The notes below the pieces were generated by a model, which was not told the origin of the DNA, ran no database searches, and worked only from the letters and a program-made list of their open reading frames with translations. 64,000 nt of DNA. It comes from Numida meleagris. Lineage: Eukaryota > Chordata > Aves > Galliformes > Numididae. Positions 1-13,506 of this stretch are shown here, one piece after another. How positions within the stretch are numbered: position 1 is the first letter of the stretch; the number at the start of each line of letters is the position of its first letter. Where the stretch lies: the NCBI RefSeq assembly GCF_002078875.1, contig NC_034412.1, forward strand, positions 35,175,530-35,239,529. Direction: 5' to 3'. The position numbers were made by a program, and so were the translations under genes.

Positions 1-282
1 TCAAGTCCAACTGCAACCTAACCATATTACTCTAACAGCCCACCACTAAATCATGTCCCCGAGCACCACATCCAAACGGTTTTTGGACACATTCAGGGAT
101 GGTGACTCAACCACCTCCCTGGGGAGCCTGTTCCAGTGCTTCACAACCCTTTCAGTAAAGAAGCTTTTCCTGATATCCAACCTAAACCTCCCCTGGTGCA
201 ATTTGAGGCCATTTCCCCTTGTCCTGTCACCTGTCACCACTGAGAAGAGACCAGCCCTGCTATTCTGTTTCTCATACATCTG
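1..282 (-). repeat. CR1 LINE fragment, 3' end, minus strand
   Basis: Read on the minus strand, bases 279 to 46 encode a 77-residue open segment matching the C-terminal tail of CR1 ORF2. It shows [18 protein letters not shown], then [12 protein letters not shown], then [17 protein letters not shown]. The 3' UTR side continues to the left edge, so the copy's end is probably just outside the window. The family looks like the older CR1-Y/H type; the subfamily is a guess. The element lies antisense in the IL15 last intron. Confidence 0.9.
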
Positions 283-783
283 GAAGATGTGAAGTGGAAC
301 CTATGAAAGCAGAGGGGAATCAACCAGTAACCCATGCATATAATTCTGAAAAAGTTACACATATGAAAAGGAAAGAGCAGTATTCAGTGATTTTACAAAA
401 AAACTCCCAGGACTCATATCAAAACAAATACTTGCGACTGGGCACACATGCAGATGTTAATGTTTCAATCTGTATATATAAATAATTGTTTGTAACTTCA
501 GTATCTAAACTCAAATGTGTTTAGTCAGAAATAGAGAAGTGTCCTAATTTTCAAAGGGATAGGCCACTTAAACCTCTCTCTGAAGCACTGTACCCTTGAA
601 AGATGATTCTTTTCAGAAATCAAGCCAGGAACAAAACATGAATACCTTGGAAGACCCCAGCAGTGCTTTCTGTAGCAACTGACTGCATTGGAATTATGGA
701 CAAAAACAGAATAAAAAGGGTTAGTTTTCTATCAGAACAAATAGACGAAGTATCTTGCTTTACTATTGCGTTTTCTTTTTCAG
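1..783 (+). other. IL15: IL15 last intron (3' part)
   Basis: This is intron sequence upstream of the last IL15 coding exon; its 5' end lies outside the window. It ends in a pyrimidine-rich tract with AG at 782-783, a good acceptor. A CR1 LINE fragment fills about the first 280 bases. The rest (281-765) shows no coding potential. The intron call follows from the exon call. Confidence 0.85.
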
Positions 784-960
784 TTGAATTCCACAACATC
801 AAAAAAATGCAAAGAATGTGAAGAATATGAAGAAAAAAATTTTACAGAATTTATACAGAGTTTTGTAAAGGTTATACAGAAGGAATGCAAAAAATACACT
901 GACCAAAATACACAAGATGGGAACGATGACAGTTCAAGAATCATACCTCAGAGAAATTAG
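784..960 (+). CDS. IL15: Interleukin-15, last coding exon (C-terminal helix D), partial gene
   Basis: This exon encodes the C-terminal 58 residues of IL-15, a secreted four-helix cytokine that signals through IL-2/15R-beta and the common gamma chain to T, NK and other lymphoid cells. The exon follows an acceptor at 782-783, starts in phase 0 and ends at TAG 958-960. Residues 9-12 are CKEC, followed by EEYEEKN and [11 protein letters not shown]. Mammalian IL-15 has CKECEELEEKN and EFLQSFVHIVQ at the same place. The two cysteines match those that form the two IL-15 disulfides. The glutamine of VIQ aligns with the helix D glutamine that contacts gamma-c. NST (residues 2-4) and NFT (19-21) are possible N-glycosylation sites; the first lies near a known mammalian site. 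Beyond helix D the protein runs about 20 residues past the human end and has an extra cysteine (KEC, residue 35). Upstream exons are outside the window. Confidence 0.94.
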   Translation: MNSTTSKKCKECEEYEEKNFTEFIQSFVKVIQKECKKYTDQNTQDGNDDSSRIIPQRN

Positions 961-1014
961 ATTATCAGTAACACTGAACTAAAAAGAACTTCACTTCTAG
1001 TCCTATTTGCACAG

Positions 1015-1020
1015 AATAAA
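1015..1020 (+). terminator. IL15: Candidate IL15 poly(A) signal AATAAA
   Basis: A canonical AATAAA lies 55 nt after the IL15 stop codon. It would give a very short 3' UTR. IL15 transcripts may instead use a more distal site; I could not single one out in the AT-rich sequence that follows. Only the motif and its position are seen. Confidence 0.35.
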
Positions 1021-4000
1021 AAACAAAGAATAGCAAAATCTCTTGAATGTGTAATGTGTTCAGAACTCAATACGTACAAATGATACCACCGTTGAAGTAA
1101 AAATTAAAGGAATTTAACAATTTTTTTCCTGGACTTAAGATATGTTTATTTCCTGGTAAGTCCACTGAAGAAGAAATTGTGTCTAACTTACTAACCATTC
1201 GGTGACATTTTAAAAAATGTTCTTAGTACATCCACAGTGGAAACTTCCCTGTAAAAATCAGTTTAGAGCTGACTGAATGGAGTTTTAGAGAAAAGCTTTT
1301 GTTATTATAATATAAAATTATCCCATCCTATTAAAGCAACTGGCTATAGTAGTTATTTTTGTTATCTGAAATTTGTCATTTTACCATCTGGGTTCCCAGA
1401 AGATCATAGTTCATCTCTTGTTATGTCTGACATGTCTGACAAATATTCCTTGCCATTTTTTTTTTTAAACAAGCTGAGATCAACTTGTCTTACAGGTCTA
1501 TTTCCTCTCTTGTATCCACTTCACTACAGCTTTCAGGTAAACCCAGCTAGCTTTTACCTAGGACTTCAAAGTCCAAAATCAGAGTATTTGAAGATTTTTT
1601 CTTGCCTGTTTTTACCTTTTGTATAAAGGTTGCGTGAGGGTGTTTAAAAAGACCTCTGGTCTTCTCAACAGCAAGTAACACCGAGGTTTGGTTCTGTTGT
1701 TCAATGACAAAACACACTTCATTAGTTCATTATTATTATTACCTCTGACACAGACACTTATTCATTATAGTAATTACTACAGTTTCTTCAGCAAATACCA
1801 AAAATTCAAATCCAACTTCTAAGCCAAGTGGAGGAGCTTAAATTCCATTGTCTGCATTCAGAAGATGATCAAGTCTCTTCCACACTTGATTAAATTTTTT
1901 TTTAAAGTGGTAGAAAGCTTTCCTGTGTGGCAGAATCTGTAACTTTGGTCTTGTGTTGAAATAAGGACTGAGGGAAAGAATCACTTTTTTGACAAGTTGT
2001 TAGAAATCATGATAATTATATTTCCACGGTGTCCATATGAGAAGACTGAATGCTGTCACCTGTCATTTGTAATTCTGAAATGTTGTATAGTCTGCTTTCA
2101 GCTCTTGCTATGCTAACAGCTTATTTCCTGATTCATAACCATGTCACACTAAGCACTCCCCACAAGAAGCAGTTCTATCTTCCAGGCACCTCCAGTTCTC
2201 CATCTTCATTTGATAAATGGCTGAGTCATTCAACTGTACACTTACCAGAGAGAAAGCCTCAACTTCATTAAGGCAACAAATACACTGCTTGTTACTCCCT
2301 TATTGTTGAGTTAATCCCAAAAGTCAATCTTCAGCACTTTGAGGAGCACCTTCCATGCAACTTGTACACTAACTAATGAGTAAATTCATAAGCACATCAA
2401 TATTAGGATTAAACACTGGCAGAGTTATGACAGAAGGAATCTTCAAATCATTTGGCGCTGCAGAACAGCAAGGAAGGAAATGTTCATTATACAGTTTGGC
2501 TGAAGCAAGCTGGTTCTATGTTTTAAACTGTTCCTTAAAACAATGGTATACATTTAATGTGATTACATATTACCTGATGTCACATTAATAGGCAAAGTAA
2601 CGTAACAACTGTAGTTTTGAATCAAGGACATAAAAGGATTTTTCTTATTTTTAGTTTTGAGGGAAGCTTGAGATACAGTCCAGCAGTATTCATGATGGGA
2701 GAAACAATATTATTTGGTTTTTGTAAATCATTTACCAGTGGCAAGCATGTTAAACATTATGAACTTGGCTTTCTGAAAGACTGCTGTTAAGTCTGTGACC
2801 ACTCAGGCTGACAAGATGTTAGCCACTTTCTGTTCAGCATAGGACAAATCTCTTTATTTCACTTCACCTCTGTATGTTCAGATATTCTAGGAATAAAAAA
2901 AACCATTTGCCAATCCAGTTCTTTAGTATTTCTCCAGGGGCTTTCCTTTTTCTAAGAACTAAGCTGCCAGCTGGAAGTTTTACTGTGTCCTAAATCCTAT
3001 CATGGTAAGAAATTATACAATCAGTATAAAGGATGGAATAAATTAAGACCACCTTGGATTGGTGGCGCTTTTTTTTTTTTTTTTGGTGTGGAAATTTATA
3101 GACAACCCAGAGAAACAGATTCTGTGTAACTAGGACATGCATGCATCTGATCTGGCTTGTTGAGCAGTAAAACCTAATCTGAGGTCTCTTCTTTCCAAAT
3201 AAATATTCCAAGGAGGAAGGAGGCATTTCCTCTGCACAAGCTCTAGTCATGTATGTGGCATTTCGAACCTAATGTTTTCCAGCTATTCTTGGTAAATATT
3301 AAGAAAAAAATTAATACTGTATTATCCCCAGTTAATCCAACTTAGTTTAGGAAAAAGTGATTTGTGGCAGAGCATTTCTAAGTTTGGAAAGAAAAATAAC
3401 TCTACCTTTTGACACCACAAGGGAAGAATAATGTTCTTCTGCAAAGTACATAATCCTGTGTTCTTGACTTAATTAGCAATAATTTAAATCTATATTTCTT
3501 CTTCTCGACCAAGCATTCAATTCCATATTTTTCTATATATTTTAATAGGATAATGCAAGTAGCATTAGCGCAGGCAAGAAATTCTGTATCTGTCATTGCC
3601 TGTTCCTTTGTTTTATCAGAATCTGAAGACAAATATTGGCTTATCTTCAATAGAATATTGCTTCCCGTACCTCCAAATATTTGACCTCCTGTTAGGCAAG
3701 ACCTTTGCAAATAATATCATAGGAGATGTCTGACAGTCTTCACATTTATATAATGATCATTAGCTTCTTAAAACATATAAGACATTTCAACCAATAATTT
3801 GTCTGTCCCAGATTTTCTTTTTAGCTGTTCATCTACACAGCATGATCAATAGATTTCAGTTCAAAGACACAATGAAGTATACAAAGAAGTACGCAAAGAG
3901 CTTCTCTGGGAGCAGAGAAGAAACAAATTTGATCCTATGCTCTCTCCGGAGTATACTCATGTGCAGTTTATGAGGAAAAGGGTTAGTTTATGTATTTTGC

Positions 4001-4814
4001 AATAAGAACAACAGCCTCTCTAAACTGTTCCTTTCCACTATTTTCCTCCAAAACCTACGTATGCTGGAGAAGAATTCTCATCTCCTTGTCAAAAGGCTTA
4101 CTGAGACCAGTAGCCAACACCTTAAACTTTAATACGTGAAACGACCTTCTGATACCTTGCCCTTTTCTGAATATTGTTATCAGAGGTGATATTTTCTTCT
4201 ATGAAACAAGCTGGTCAGGAATCATTTGGATTTCTGAAAATGGAGGCAAAAATGTATGAAAACAATAAAGAAGAAAGTATCTGCTCAAATGACTGAGTCA
4301 TCCGTACCATGGCATAGGCAAATCATTATCTCAAAAGTGAAAACCTTATAGAGAAAGGACGGAAGTTATAACATAAACAGAAGTCAAGAGGATATCTGAG
4401 AAATTTCTTGAGAGATAACAGAGGATAAAGAAGCTTATTTTAACCTTAGCATACAAATGAATAACCTATCCTGCTTCTCTTACCTCTGAGTCTGAATCAG
4501 ATTTTTCAGAAATTATCAACTGGGTAAAAGCTTTAAAGTCTCAGAGAGATGTTTAATGTGGAGGGAAGCATTTGAAGAAATGTCAGGAGTCTAAGGTTTG
4601 GGGCATATGTGGAGCAAAGAAATGAACTGATGTGAATGCCTTCATCCTCAACCACTTTATCAGAATCCATTTGTAAAAACAGGCATCCATCAGAACCATC
4701 ATGACAAGCTGATGAAATTTATAACTTAGACACAGATACTTTTGACTCGTCTCACTAAACTTTTAGCTACATCCTTCTAAGTCTGCAAATCATGACAAAG
4801 AAGCCCATTCATTT
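1021..4814. other. Intergenic or IL15 3' UTR, nothing clear
   Basis: This AT-rich stretch has no reading frame with recognisable similarity. Its left part may be IL15 3' UTR. A run of 16 T lies at 3069-3084 and a two-copy 9-bp repeat at 1423-1440 (ATGTCTGAC twice). I see no interspersed repeat. Confidence 0.6.
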
Positions 4815-4819
4815 ATAAC

Positions 4820-5349
4820 TGTCATGGTTTTGTGATTTTCGGCTATTGGTATTCCACATCATAACATCATGTAGTGGACATACCTAGTTCTCAGAAGAGA
4901 AGGACTACTACAGTCCCCACGGTACTTTGCTCCTTTGTTACCATTTTCCAGCCGGAGGGAAAAGATAGAAGCTCGCAGTATAAAAACTTGCAGATCACGA
5001 GACCTCGTCCCTTTTTCCGCCGTCTCTTATCTTGGCAGCACCTCGCTCTCCAGCCGTCTTATCGTCGGTAGTAGAGTAAGGCCTACCTTGATTTTGGGAC
5101 ATTCTCTCTCTCTGTGTTGGATTTATCAGCTTAAATTGTAATTATATTGTATTATAGTGTGTTGTTTTGCATTCCGATATTTTATTTAGTAAATTAGTTT
5201 TGTTTCTCCTCAGATTGTTGCCGCTGTTCTTTGCTCTCAGGGCCATCTCCCTACCCTTTTCCCCTTTCCCCTTTTCCCGGGACGTGGGCCCTTGGGTCCC
5301 CCGTCCCCTTTGTCACGGAATCGGGCCTAACGCCCGTAAACCGTTGACA
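4820..5349 (+). mobile_element. Solo LTR of an ERVL-like endogenous retrovirus
   Basis: The 530-bp element begins TGTCATGG and ends GTTGACA, so its termini are the perfect 5-bp inverted repeat TGTCA/TGACA. It is flanked by the direct repeat ATAAC (4815-4819 and 5350-5354), a 5-bp target-site duplication as expected for ERVL-type integrases. A TATAAAAA box at 4979-4986 sets the plus orientation and predicts transcription start near 5005-5010. The segment after about 5000 is much richer in CpG and pyrimidine than its surroundings. I found no canonical AATAAA. No internal retroviral genes adjoin it, so it is a solo LTR left by recombination between two LTRs. The ERVL label rests on the terminal sequence and duplication length. 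Confidence 0.88.
4979..4986 (+). promoter_or_regulatory. LTR TATA box
   Basis: TATAAAAA lies 159 bp into the ERVL-like LTR. It is a strong core promoter motif of the former provirus, and transcription would run rightward. Nothing in the window shows that it is still active. Confidence 0.65.
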
Positions 5350-5354
5350 ATAAC

Positions 5355-8300
5355 AAGGTGTACCATATGTTGAAATCAGAGCCTTCTGTCTTCCTGCATA
5401 TATACGTGTAGCATTTCAACTGAAAACCATCTTGGTAACTGCAATCTCTTACAACTAAAGGTACTCTAAAACTAACATAACCACCACCACTGACATAACC
5501 CCAATAAATTCAGAAATAAAAGAACGCCACAGAGCCATTTCCTTGGCTGAATATCATGTCTATGAATGCTGAGATTAACAAACCTCAAGCTTCTGAGAAG
5601 TAAAGAGTATGAACTAAGGAGTATATGCATCCAGACACTGCTTTTAACAGCAACCTGTGCCATGAATTCGCTTGTTTATGAATGATTTAAAAGAAGATAT
5701 GGCCTTGCCCTTCCAACAGTCAAATGATTTTTTTTGCTTCATGGAAAAAAACATGCTGTACATACTTCTTTTACAGCCCTCTTCTACTTAAGGATGTTAC
5801 ATTTTATTTTCCTCTGATTCAACATGCAGAGATCACTCATTTCCATCCTAACTGCTTCCAATAGCAAGACCATCATAGGTTCTGCAGCTGAAACAGCGCT
5901 AAACTTGTGAAATACATGTCCATTCCTTTCTTCTCATGTGCAGCCCCATGCAAGAAAAACATTCACTCTACTCCAGCACAGCATAGTCCTTCCAGACTGT
6001 GTCATTTTCCCTCTGCCAAACTGCTTTAATTAAGCTCTCCAACATTCGCAGGAGCTACAGTTGAGACAGTGAATACAGCTTCAGTGCTTGCAGTCAAATT
6101 TTTATCTTGTGAAAGCTGTAATGCTGAAGGTTATCTGTGCATTTTTGGTCATCCGTATGAGCTTTGCTGAACCAGGCCTTCCAGAAGGGTACAATTATAT
6201 CTCCAGGCAATCCTAACTCTGCATCAAGGTTTCCTGTTAATAAACTATAATGGATCGATTAAATCAATTATAAGTTCTGTTATATGTAATAAATCTTACA
6301 ATTATTTAGTTAGGGAAAAAAAAAAAGCCTGGCAAAAATATTTGATCCTCCAAAAAAGCAAAATAATGTTCACCTTAAAAGGTTTTTAACTCCTTAGATG
6401 CTGCCAGAAAGTCTTCCAGATCAGTTTCTGCAGAATATTTAGGACTCTGGGACTCATGCTGGAATTTGAACAGTACAACTGGACAACATTTCTGCTAGGA
6501 AAACATGTTTACTTCAATAAATATTCACTCATAACTGTTGCTGCAACCCAAACATATCCAAGAGAGCTCAGAAATCTATTCATGCTAAAGATTCTTATTA
6601 GATGTTTCCTGGTTGTAAGCAGAGTTGAAAACAGTTTATAACAGGGAAACATATTTTAACTTTAGAAACAATCTTTTAAACAAGTTACAGCTTTATTTTA
6701 AGACTACTGATGTCCTGTAAAAAGTAGGAAACCAACGCCAAAATAAGTGAAATGAAGTAGTTTCCATTTTTCTCCTGTCCTAGGATAAAGCTGTGTGGGG
6801 GTACTAGTGCAAACAGTACATCCATTGCACTCTCAGGCTTTCTCAAGACTTTAGGGAAATTTAGTGTTTTTGTTTCGTATTCCAGAAAAATTACTGTAAT
6901 TTTCAACTTTCACTATCTAAACAAATTACCAACATAAAGCAAGTCTGAAATGGCCCTGTAAATTAACCCTGCAAAATCAGCTCAAATTTAAAAATCTTGG
7001 ATATATCAAAATTGACTAAGAATGTTCCAAAAGACATTCTCAATGTAATGCAAAACTACAGACTTTTAAATACAAGGCAGTCCATGTAGTTATTTTCAAG
7101 ACAGCTCAACTACAGTCTGATATGTACCTTCAGCAATGCTTCTACAAAGAGTTGTGCTAACTCATTCTTGCTATACAAAAATAATGATAAAACCCACCAT
7201 ATCCTTGAGATTTTTTTCCTTAATGAAAAATCCTGAAAGCATCTTTTGTCTTAAGTCAGAGAGTTGACTTGTACATATACATACACAAATTTTAGGGAGC
7301 TTTTACTCCATTTTTACTCCATCTTAATCTAATAGAGAAGATTATTTGAAATCTAGGCCAGAATTTCTATGATTTCATTATAAGCATCCCAGCTGTTGGC
7401 AATTTAATCAATTTCTATTAGGAAATCCTACAACATTGTGAGTTAAATAAAAAATAAAAAGACAAAACCACATTTTGATAAGCCAAGTATATTAACTGTA
7501 TCTTATATGAGACACTAGAAATAAATGTTATTTTCTTGCATTTTGTATTTGACGTTTTTTATTGTCACCTCCTTTATATTCTCTCTTCCTGGATTTCTTT
7601 CAGTTAGGGCTTAGGCTTTTCAAGAGTTCTCTTAAAATGTATGTATAGGTGAAATCTGCAGGGTTAGATTGTCTCCAGCACATAGACGGGCTATGAAATA
7701 ATCAGAGCTACCAGTGAATGGTTTCCTGGTTTTGTTCTGATACAATCACCAAGAAATCATTCTCTTCATGCAGGACAGGAAAACAATAAGCTGTACTTCA
7801 CATAAAATTTGTCATGATTCCTTTAGCAAATAAAATTCTTTACCTCAGCCTGCTGGAACTATTATGACTGCAGACATGATAGTATGTGTTTTTATATGAT
7901 GGTTGTTCTCCATCTTAGGGAACAATTTTAAAGAGAACTAATGTTTTCACATTGTATCCTTTGCATTTTAAGTAAGATGAACATCTGCTTGATGGTCGAT
8001 AGAAGCCTGTATACAGATTTTCTGGTTTTAATGGTCATACCTGGATTAATGTTATGACAGAAGACTACAACATTTTAAATGTAAGGACAGATTAGAAAAT
8101 CTGCACTTAATTGCTCAGTGTACTCTTTCCAGATTCAATCCAAAATCCCTTGACTCTCTTTGGTACTTAACAACGGCATGGGCAATTAAGCAAAACTGAA
8201 TAGTGCCGAGAAAATAGCCCACTGCGCATTAAAACACAGCATAGGAATCAATGACAGTCTGATCTGTAATTCCAAGTTGTTCACTACTGGAATGTAACCA

Positions 8301-11300
8301 ACTAACAATTGATCTAATAACCAAATATTTCACCTTGGATATGTCCCTCTAGCTGGGCATTGGAAAGAGTTTCCTCTGGGATAACACCTAAGAATGCTTC
8401 CATTCTGCAGGTTCTTTCCTTTGAACAAGTTGTACTTGAAATTATTAGAGTACATTTCATTGTAAAATTACTTTCCAATCAGACTCCAATAACTCCATAT
8501 TTGTTGTTTGGCAAATAAGAAAAATCCTTACCTTCACTAACACTACTTCCCTAAAGTTTCTCTTTTAAAGAATGCTGATGGAATGGACAATTTTTTGCAG
8601 CACTAAAGTGTTTTTTCATGATCCCTGTTCATAGTTTCAGCATTAAAGCAAAGTCTACTAGTTTCTTTCACTATTATAACAATTTTGCTAAATCAGGTCA
8701 GCTTGTAACACTTTTTTTCTCCTGTTAGGATGCTTCTTATAGCAGGAAAGAAGTTTGCGGTGTATTAATTATCATCCATATTACGAAATGATGATCCCAC
8801 ACTTAAGCTATTGGGCTATCTATAGGTGAGGAGCTACACAGCTACATAGCTACAAAACCTTGCTGTCCTGAGGCAGAAAAGGAGTTGTACTTTTCAGGGG
8901 TGGAAGAGATTACATGGGGAAATGGATGACAGAAAAGGCAAGGAGAAGTCAGAAGAGCACTCAGATTTAACTGAGCAGGACTGAGAGCATGCAGTCAGAT
9001 ACAAGAAAAGGCAGTAAGTAAAAATGGAGGCGTAGGCCCTGGGCCTGATGGGCACATTGAAAGATTCAGAGAGTGACAAGGACATTTTCCTTCCATTTTC
9101 TTAAACCTTTTCCTCTTCTAGAAAGTTCTTCTCTTGCCACTTCACCTACTGTCCCCTTAAGGACACATCATACCTCCCAGCCCATCCAAGACATGTAACC
9201 CACCCCTCTTCCATACCTCCAAAAGCATCTTCTTAAGTTCACACCAACATCCTTCCCTCTCCTTCCCAGCATCTTCCCCTCAGAAAAGGGCAAAGTTAAG
9301 ACACTTGATCATATAGGTTAAAGATAGGATAGGATCAAAAGCAGAACCTGAAAGATTCTTGCGATCCCAGAGAATGAAGCTTTCTGCTGATTTTCTGGCA
9401 GGCCTGAGACAGATGTGAATGTAGAAAAAAACATTTGCTTTGGACTGAGACTACATACATAGGCTGCCATTCCCTTCCTCATCTTCACATAAGCTGACCC
9501 TCTAAGCACAGTAGACGGGGTACAGATGGGTTGTTCAGATAGTAGTAGTCCATCTTTGCCATCTTAGGCAAAGCTAAATGGGCAGTTTGCAGCACCCTAT
9601 AGACTTACACTGCAGACAAACGATGATATATCCTTGCTTAGGCAAGCTGTGCCTATGCACAAGATGCAGTTTTCATCCTGAAATACTGTTAACTCTCCTC
9701 CTTTTATCTTGGTAGAGGCTTACTGTTGAAAAGCAGTAGAGCATGGAAATTTGATAGCAGCTGTATCACATTTCAGGCCTTGAAGGCAAGCATGCATACA
9801 AGTGCTGCTATTATTAGAGTGAGCATGTTAACATAGGGAGTTCACATAAGACAGACAACGACAGATGTCATACTTGCTTCATCAGGAATAAATGAGATAC
9901 ATGAAAAACCATTAAAAATCATACAAACAGACTGTATTATGTGCTCATGATAAATGATTCTTAAGGCTTGAGCCCAGGCTTTGCCATTCACTTATTGCTT
10001 TGATAGCCATCAAGGATCTCTACCTTGGATTTTTCCTGGCTATTCCCTTTGATAGTTGAGTTTGTGTCTGAGTCTGAGCTATCACAGTTGTAGAGTCAGG
10101 CTAGATCAAACACCTGAAACCATTTTTGCACTTCTTCTGTCTTACTAACTAGGGAATCAGCTGATTGACCCCAAACTTGAGTTAGAGATGCAGTGAACAC
10201 TTAAGTAGCAGAAGTGGCAAAGGCTGTGACCTGAGACACAAGTCTACATGACAGCAGAAGCATTTCCTCAGCATCACTACCAAGTCTCTTTCCTGCAGAT
10301 TTTATCACTGCATTGTGCTTTTCTCTACTGGCTGAAAGATGGAGCAACATCATTCACTTCAGAAAGATGTTTCTGTATTTCACTGAACAGTTTTTTCCAA
10401 GCTCAGCCGACTTCCTCTCTCACTTTCAAACACTCAACAGTATCAAACTTCTTTCCTAGCAATTCTGAGCTGCTAAAGCACCTCCTAAGGCATGAAGAAA
10501 ATATTAGATTCCATTTATGGTAATTTCAGATTTCTTTAGGCTTACCATTTAATTAGGACCAAGATTAGTGTAAGAGGACAGTTAACAGAGAAGTTAGAGA
10601 GGCTGGTTTTAGGAGGGCGAGTGGGTTAAGCTCTTTTTTTTCCCTAATTCTCACTGACCTTGTTTCCTAGCTGTTCAGCTGTAAATCTTGCTATCCTGCC
10701 TCCAGGTCTTACAGTCTGTTCTCACATGCCATTATCAAGACTGTCCAAGCACAGTTTCAGGATAGACAGAAAAAGACCTAATCAAATGGGAAGCAGGAGT
10801 TAATCTGACATGTAACTTGGGAGGCCCTACAAATTCTCACTATCCACACAGATTATAGTTCACTGGAGGGAAAAAAGAAGACAGTGAGGAATAAGAAATC
10901 ATTCTTTTTGTGTGGAAATGAAAAAGATATCATTAACAATAATGTCTCTACAGTGCTTTGAATATTTAAGATGTTATGTGCTTTATGCATTTATCAGATT
11001 GATTAAAAAGAATCCAGATTATGTGCAAAAGATCAAATAGTGGGAACGTGGTACGCAGTCAAATCTTAAAACCTGGGAGTCTAAGTTTGAATGTCTACAA
11101 ATCATGGTCCAAGTCTTGATTTCATCCCACTTTCCTATGAAATTCCTCCTCCTGGTACAAAGAAGAAAAATTAAGTAGGGAAATGTACTCCTATTTAATA
11201 ACCATTACATTCTATTTGCTTTTATAACTATGAAATTATGATTTTAGAATTAATGATTTATAGTGATGATGTTTCTATTTTTTTTAGCAGTTTTACTTCA

Positions 11301-13242
11301 AGTATATCTGCATCCAGGCTTCCACAATAACCTTCTAAACTTTTAACAGCAGTAGAACTAATGGTTCATTACCTGGTCTACTAATGCTCACAACTCATCT
11401 TGCTTACTAAGGTGATATAAATGTTGCATATTACTCTCCTCTATTTTAAGATTATAATACCTGCCGAAGAGCTACATCAACTATAAATAGTAAATGACCT
11501 TTCAAAGGTCTTACATTGTTTTTTTTTTTCAGGAGACTACCTTTCAGAAGAAAGAATCGTGCTTCTTGCTGCAGTCACTCCTGATATTATGGCTAAGGCA
11601 GTGATAATTCTGAGTTATTTTGTGAATTGCAACAAAACCATTTACAAGAAGAAAGAAATATGAGGGAGGGATCATAATGCTGTTACTCTCTTTGTATTGA
11701 AATATCCCTGGAAAGGCAACCAAAAGTAGAGTCATACTGTGCTATGCATTATACAAATACAACACAGTAGATAGATGAGCCTCCTGAAGAGATTACAGTC
11801 CCAGTAATTTACAAAGATTGGTGAGTAACTGATATTGAATACTGTGATTTTCTTTCTGGATATATTAAGACGAGATGACTGAATATCTCACCTGAATTAT
11901 TTTAATTGAAGGAGTAATACTTCACGTCACTAATGCAAAGGAATGAATTTTTGGTAATCCAGCAAAACCTAAATGTCAAGCTCCCGTCAACATCTATCAG
12001 GAAACAATGTTTCTCATACAGAAGAGTTACTGCTCCTTGCAGCTTCTGTTCAGTGGTTAATACCCAGGAGCTGTGTTTAAAATAACCAAACACCATCACT
12101 TACATTTCATGCTTTTCATATTTAGCAGATTAGAAGAAACCCATCGTGAAGAAGTTAATAGCCCATTGCACACATTCCTGTCCTAAAGAAGGACAAAATC
12201 AAGCCAAAAGGAACACTGCTAGTCCTATCAACCCAACAATGTCTGTAAAAAGTTTTCATTCTCCTTTCTCTTACGCTTAGTATTACAAGAAGCATTGTTA
12301 GTAGAATAAAGCCCGTGTATTCTTCAAAATGTCCGTAGAGAAAAATCAGATTTGTTTTGCACAGGGACTTTAATCCATGTCCTTTGTGTAAAGTTGTACT
12401 GTAGTCAGATTAAAATCTAATTAGACTTCTTCAAGATCACAGATAATCTAATTAAACTCTTTTTTTCCTGTTTCATATCTCATTGATTTCCACAAAAAGG
12501 AAACAACAATGCAAGCATCTGGGATTTTATGATCCCAGCGGGAACTTTGCCACCAATATTAGTGGGCCCAGCATGAACAAATCAATACTCAAGTGATTTC
12601 TTTTGCTTTTCATTCCTCACCACTGGACCTGCTTGTATTTCCTTAACAGTTGTACAAACCTGAAACATTGATCTCTCCCTCAGCTCCTCAGCCAGTTTCC
12701 ATAATGACTTCATTACAAGCTTACTCTCTGAGGAGTCTTCTGTTGGTTTTCTTATCCTCCTGCTCAATTATTCTTCTCAATTCTTGAACTGAGTAGCGAT
12801 CACATCAATTCAGTTACAAACCCAAAGAAAATACTACATTTCAGACAGACTTTAAAAACAAAATTTTCTACTGATTTAATTGATCTCTTAAATCTAACCT
12901 AAATTTCTGTAGATGTTTTATCTTATACAGTCTAAGTTAAATGCCAGTTATCCTAAGTTTTACTGAGGATTAAGGTTATCTTCCCCTACCTGGGAACTAA
13001 TTTACTTACTTCTATTACTTACACACAGCTTAGTCACCGTTTAAGGGTAATGGTTACAAACATCTCTACCTTAATCTGTCGAAATAAGCATTTAGTGAAA
13101 CAAGTGAAAGAAGAAAATGTTGCAGTTTGTGCTATTTTTAAAATAGCTACGTGGGATGGTTCTAATTATGAAAATGAGGAAGATCATATTGGAGATAAAT
13201 GGGTATTTTGTACTTAGAGTAATAGATCAATCCTGTTTTATC
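5355..13242. other. Intergenic, no gene seen
   Basis: About 7.9 kb of AT-rich single-copy-looking DNA between the two solo LTRs. All open frames are under about 90 codons, lack homology I recognise and are not bounded by convincing splice signals. A CT-rich stretch lies at about 9110-9290. A CTATTTTTAAAATAG palindrome (MEF2-like) lies at 13132-13146. Confidence 0.6.
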
Positions 13243-13506
13243 CCATGGTGTTGTATTAGGTGAATAACGGAGCACTTGGGTTGTAACGTGGAAGGCCCTT
13301 CCCCAAGGTGCTTGCTATTGGTTGTCCTACTTACTTGAACCCGTGTGGTAAGACGGGGAGGCTGTACTTCTTTGTTTTCATAACAAAGTGTATAACTACC
13401 CCATATATGGCTTTTTGGAAGTGAGTGGCCAGAGCGGGATATTCAATATGATTGGCCAGGGGCCCGCATGAGCTTCTGGAACAGTCTAGTAAAAGATAAG
13501 AAATAC

